6,032 nt of DNA, from positions 1 through 6,032 of the forward strand of contig SBFU01000408.1 in NCBI GenBank assembly GCA_006227785.1, read 5' to 3'. This DNA is from Burkholderiales bacterium (lineage in GTDB: Bacteria; Pseudomonadota; Gammaproteobacteria; Burkholderiales; Burkholderiaceae_C). The translations under genes and the position numbers were made by a program. Shown piece after piece: positions 5,996 to 6,032 of the stretch. The stretch's first letter is position 1. Every line of letters begins with the position of its first letter. Below the pieces are notes generated by a model, which saw only the letters and a program-made list of their open reading frames with translations, was not told the DNA's origin and did no database searches.

Positions 5996-6032
5996 AGGGG
6001 GCGCGCTTGTCTGAGCCGAAGGCGAGTTTGCG
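5996..6032 (-). repeat. Copy B of an inverted pair of dyad elements (cut by window edge)
   Basis: Reverse-complement copy of the 5831-5868 element. Here the tip stem is GCC-GAA-GGC (6015-6023), one pair longer than in copy A. The outer stem starts GCGCGC (6001-6006) and pairs with GCG (6030-6032) before the window ends. Both copies are preceded, in element orientation, by AGGG. The remaining outer pairs would need bases beyond 6032. Confidence 0.6.

Larger units (their letters stand above)
5632..6032. other. 401-bp region without a convincing gene, rich in inverted repeats
   Basis: Upstream of argB no frame on either strand has family-like protein sequence, a ribosome binding site or a plausible composition. 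The short frames here are Arg/Gly/Pro/Ala-rich shadows. What it does hold: a candidate argB -10 box near 5671, a 14-bp perfect hairpin at 5729-5762, a nested palindrome at 5781-5903, a hairpin at 5914-5952, smaller nested stems (5955-5959 with 5988-5992, enclosing 5964-5968 with 5976-5980), and two inverted copies of one dyad (5831-5868 and 5996-6032). Together this looks like a composite intergenic repeat or a structured RNA locus rather than coding DNA. The next gene to the right lies beyond the window. Confidence 0.7.

Noticed and set aside
5603..6014. Small open frames on both strands in the region right of argB
   Set aside because: They read through the inverted repeats, have biased Arg/Gly/Pro/Ala composition, no ribosome binding site and no family resemblance.
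1..6032. CRISPR array, tRNA, rRNA, insertion sequence or phage genes
   Set aside because: No regularly spaced direct repeats, cloverleaf, ribosomal RNA motif, transposase or integrase sequence was seen on either strand.

Overview
The window reads as a chromosomal stretch from a high-GC beta-proteobacterium, most likely Burkholderiales and probably Comamonadaceae (Hydrogenophaga/Acidovorax-like). This is inferred from base composition, the protein flavours (an arginine-sensitive-type ArgB, SlmA, a TctDE-type two-component pair, a DmdC/FadE-like acyl-CoA dehydrogenase) and the style of the intergenic palindromes. No database search was possible. All six recognisable genes lie on the minus strand, so transcription runs from right to left. 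The many long plus-strand open frames are antisense shadows caused by high GC.

From right to left: (a) 5632-6032 holds no convincing gene. It contains a candidate argB -10 box and a dense set of inverted repeats: a 14-bp perfect hairpin, a nested palindrome, an 8-bp hairpin, and two inverted copies of one dyad whose differences look compensatory. (b) argB (4720-5631) encodes N-acetylglutamate kinase of arginine biosynthesis. (c) A 96-bp palindromic, repeat-like spacer follows. (d) An OmpR-type response regulator (3931-4623) overlaps by 17 bp an HWE-unrelated, classical TctE-like sensor kinase (2454-3947). (e) slmA (1650-2336) encodes the nucleoid-occlusion TetR-fold protein and has a putative promoter in the 117-bp gap before it. 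(f) A hairpin lies just after slmA, and a 30-bp dyad lies upstream of the next gene. (g) A TetR/AcrR regulator (653-1372) is followed after 41 bp by the 5' two-thirds-of-a-domain portion of an acyl-CoA dehydrogenase (1-611, cut by the window edge) that has a good Shine-Dalgarno.

Functionally there are three modules: arginine biosynthesis (argB), a membrane sensor and regulator pair of unknown stimulus with cell-division control (slmA), and a TetR-controlled fatty-acid or acyl-CoA oxidation operon that begins here and continues leftward. The protein-coding content is ordinary. The most unusual material is the structured repeat region to the right of argB.
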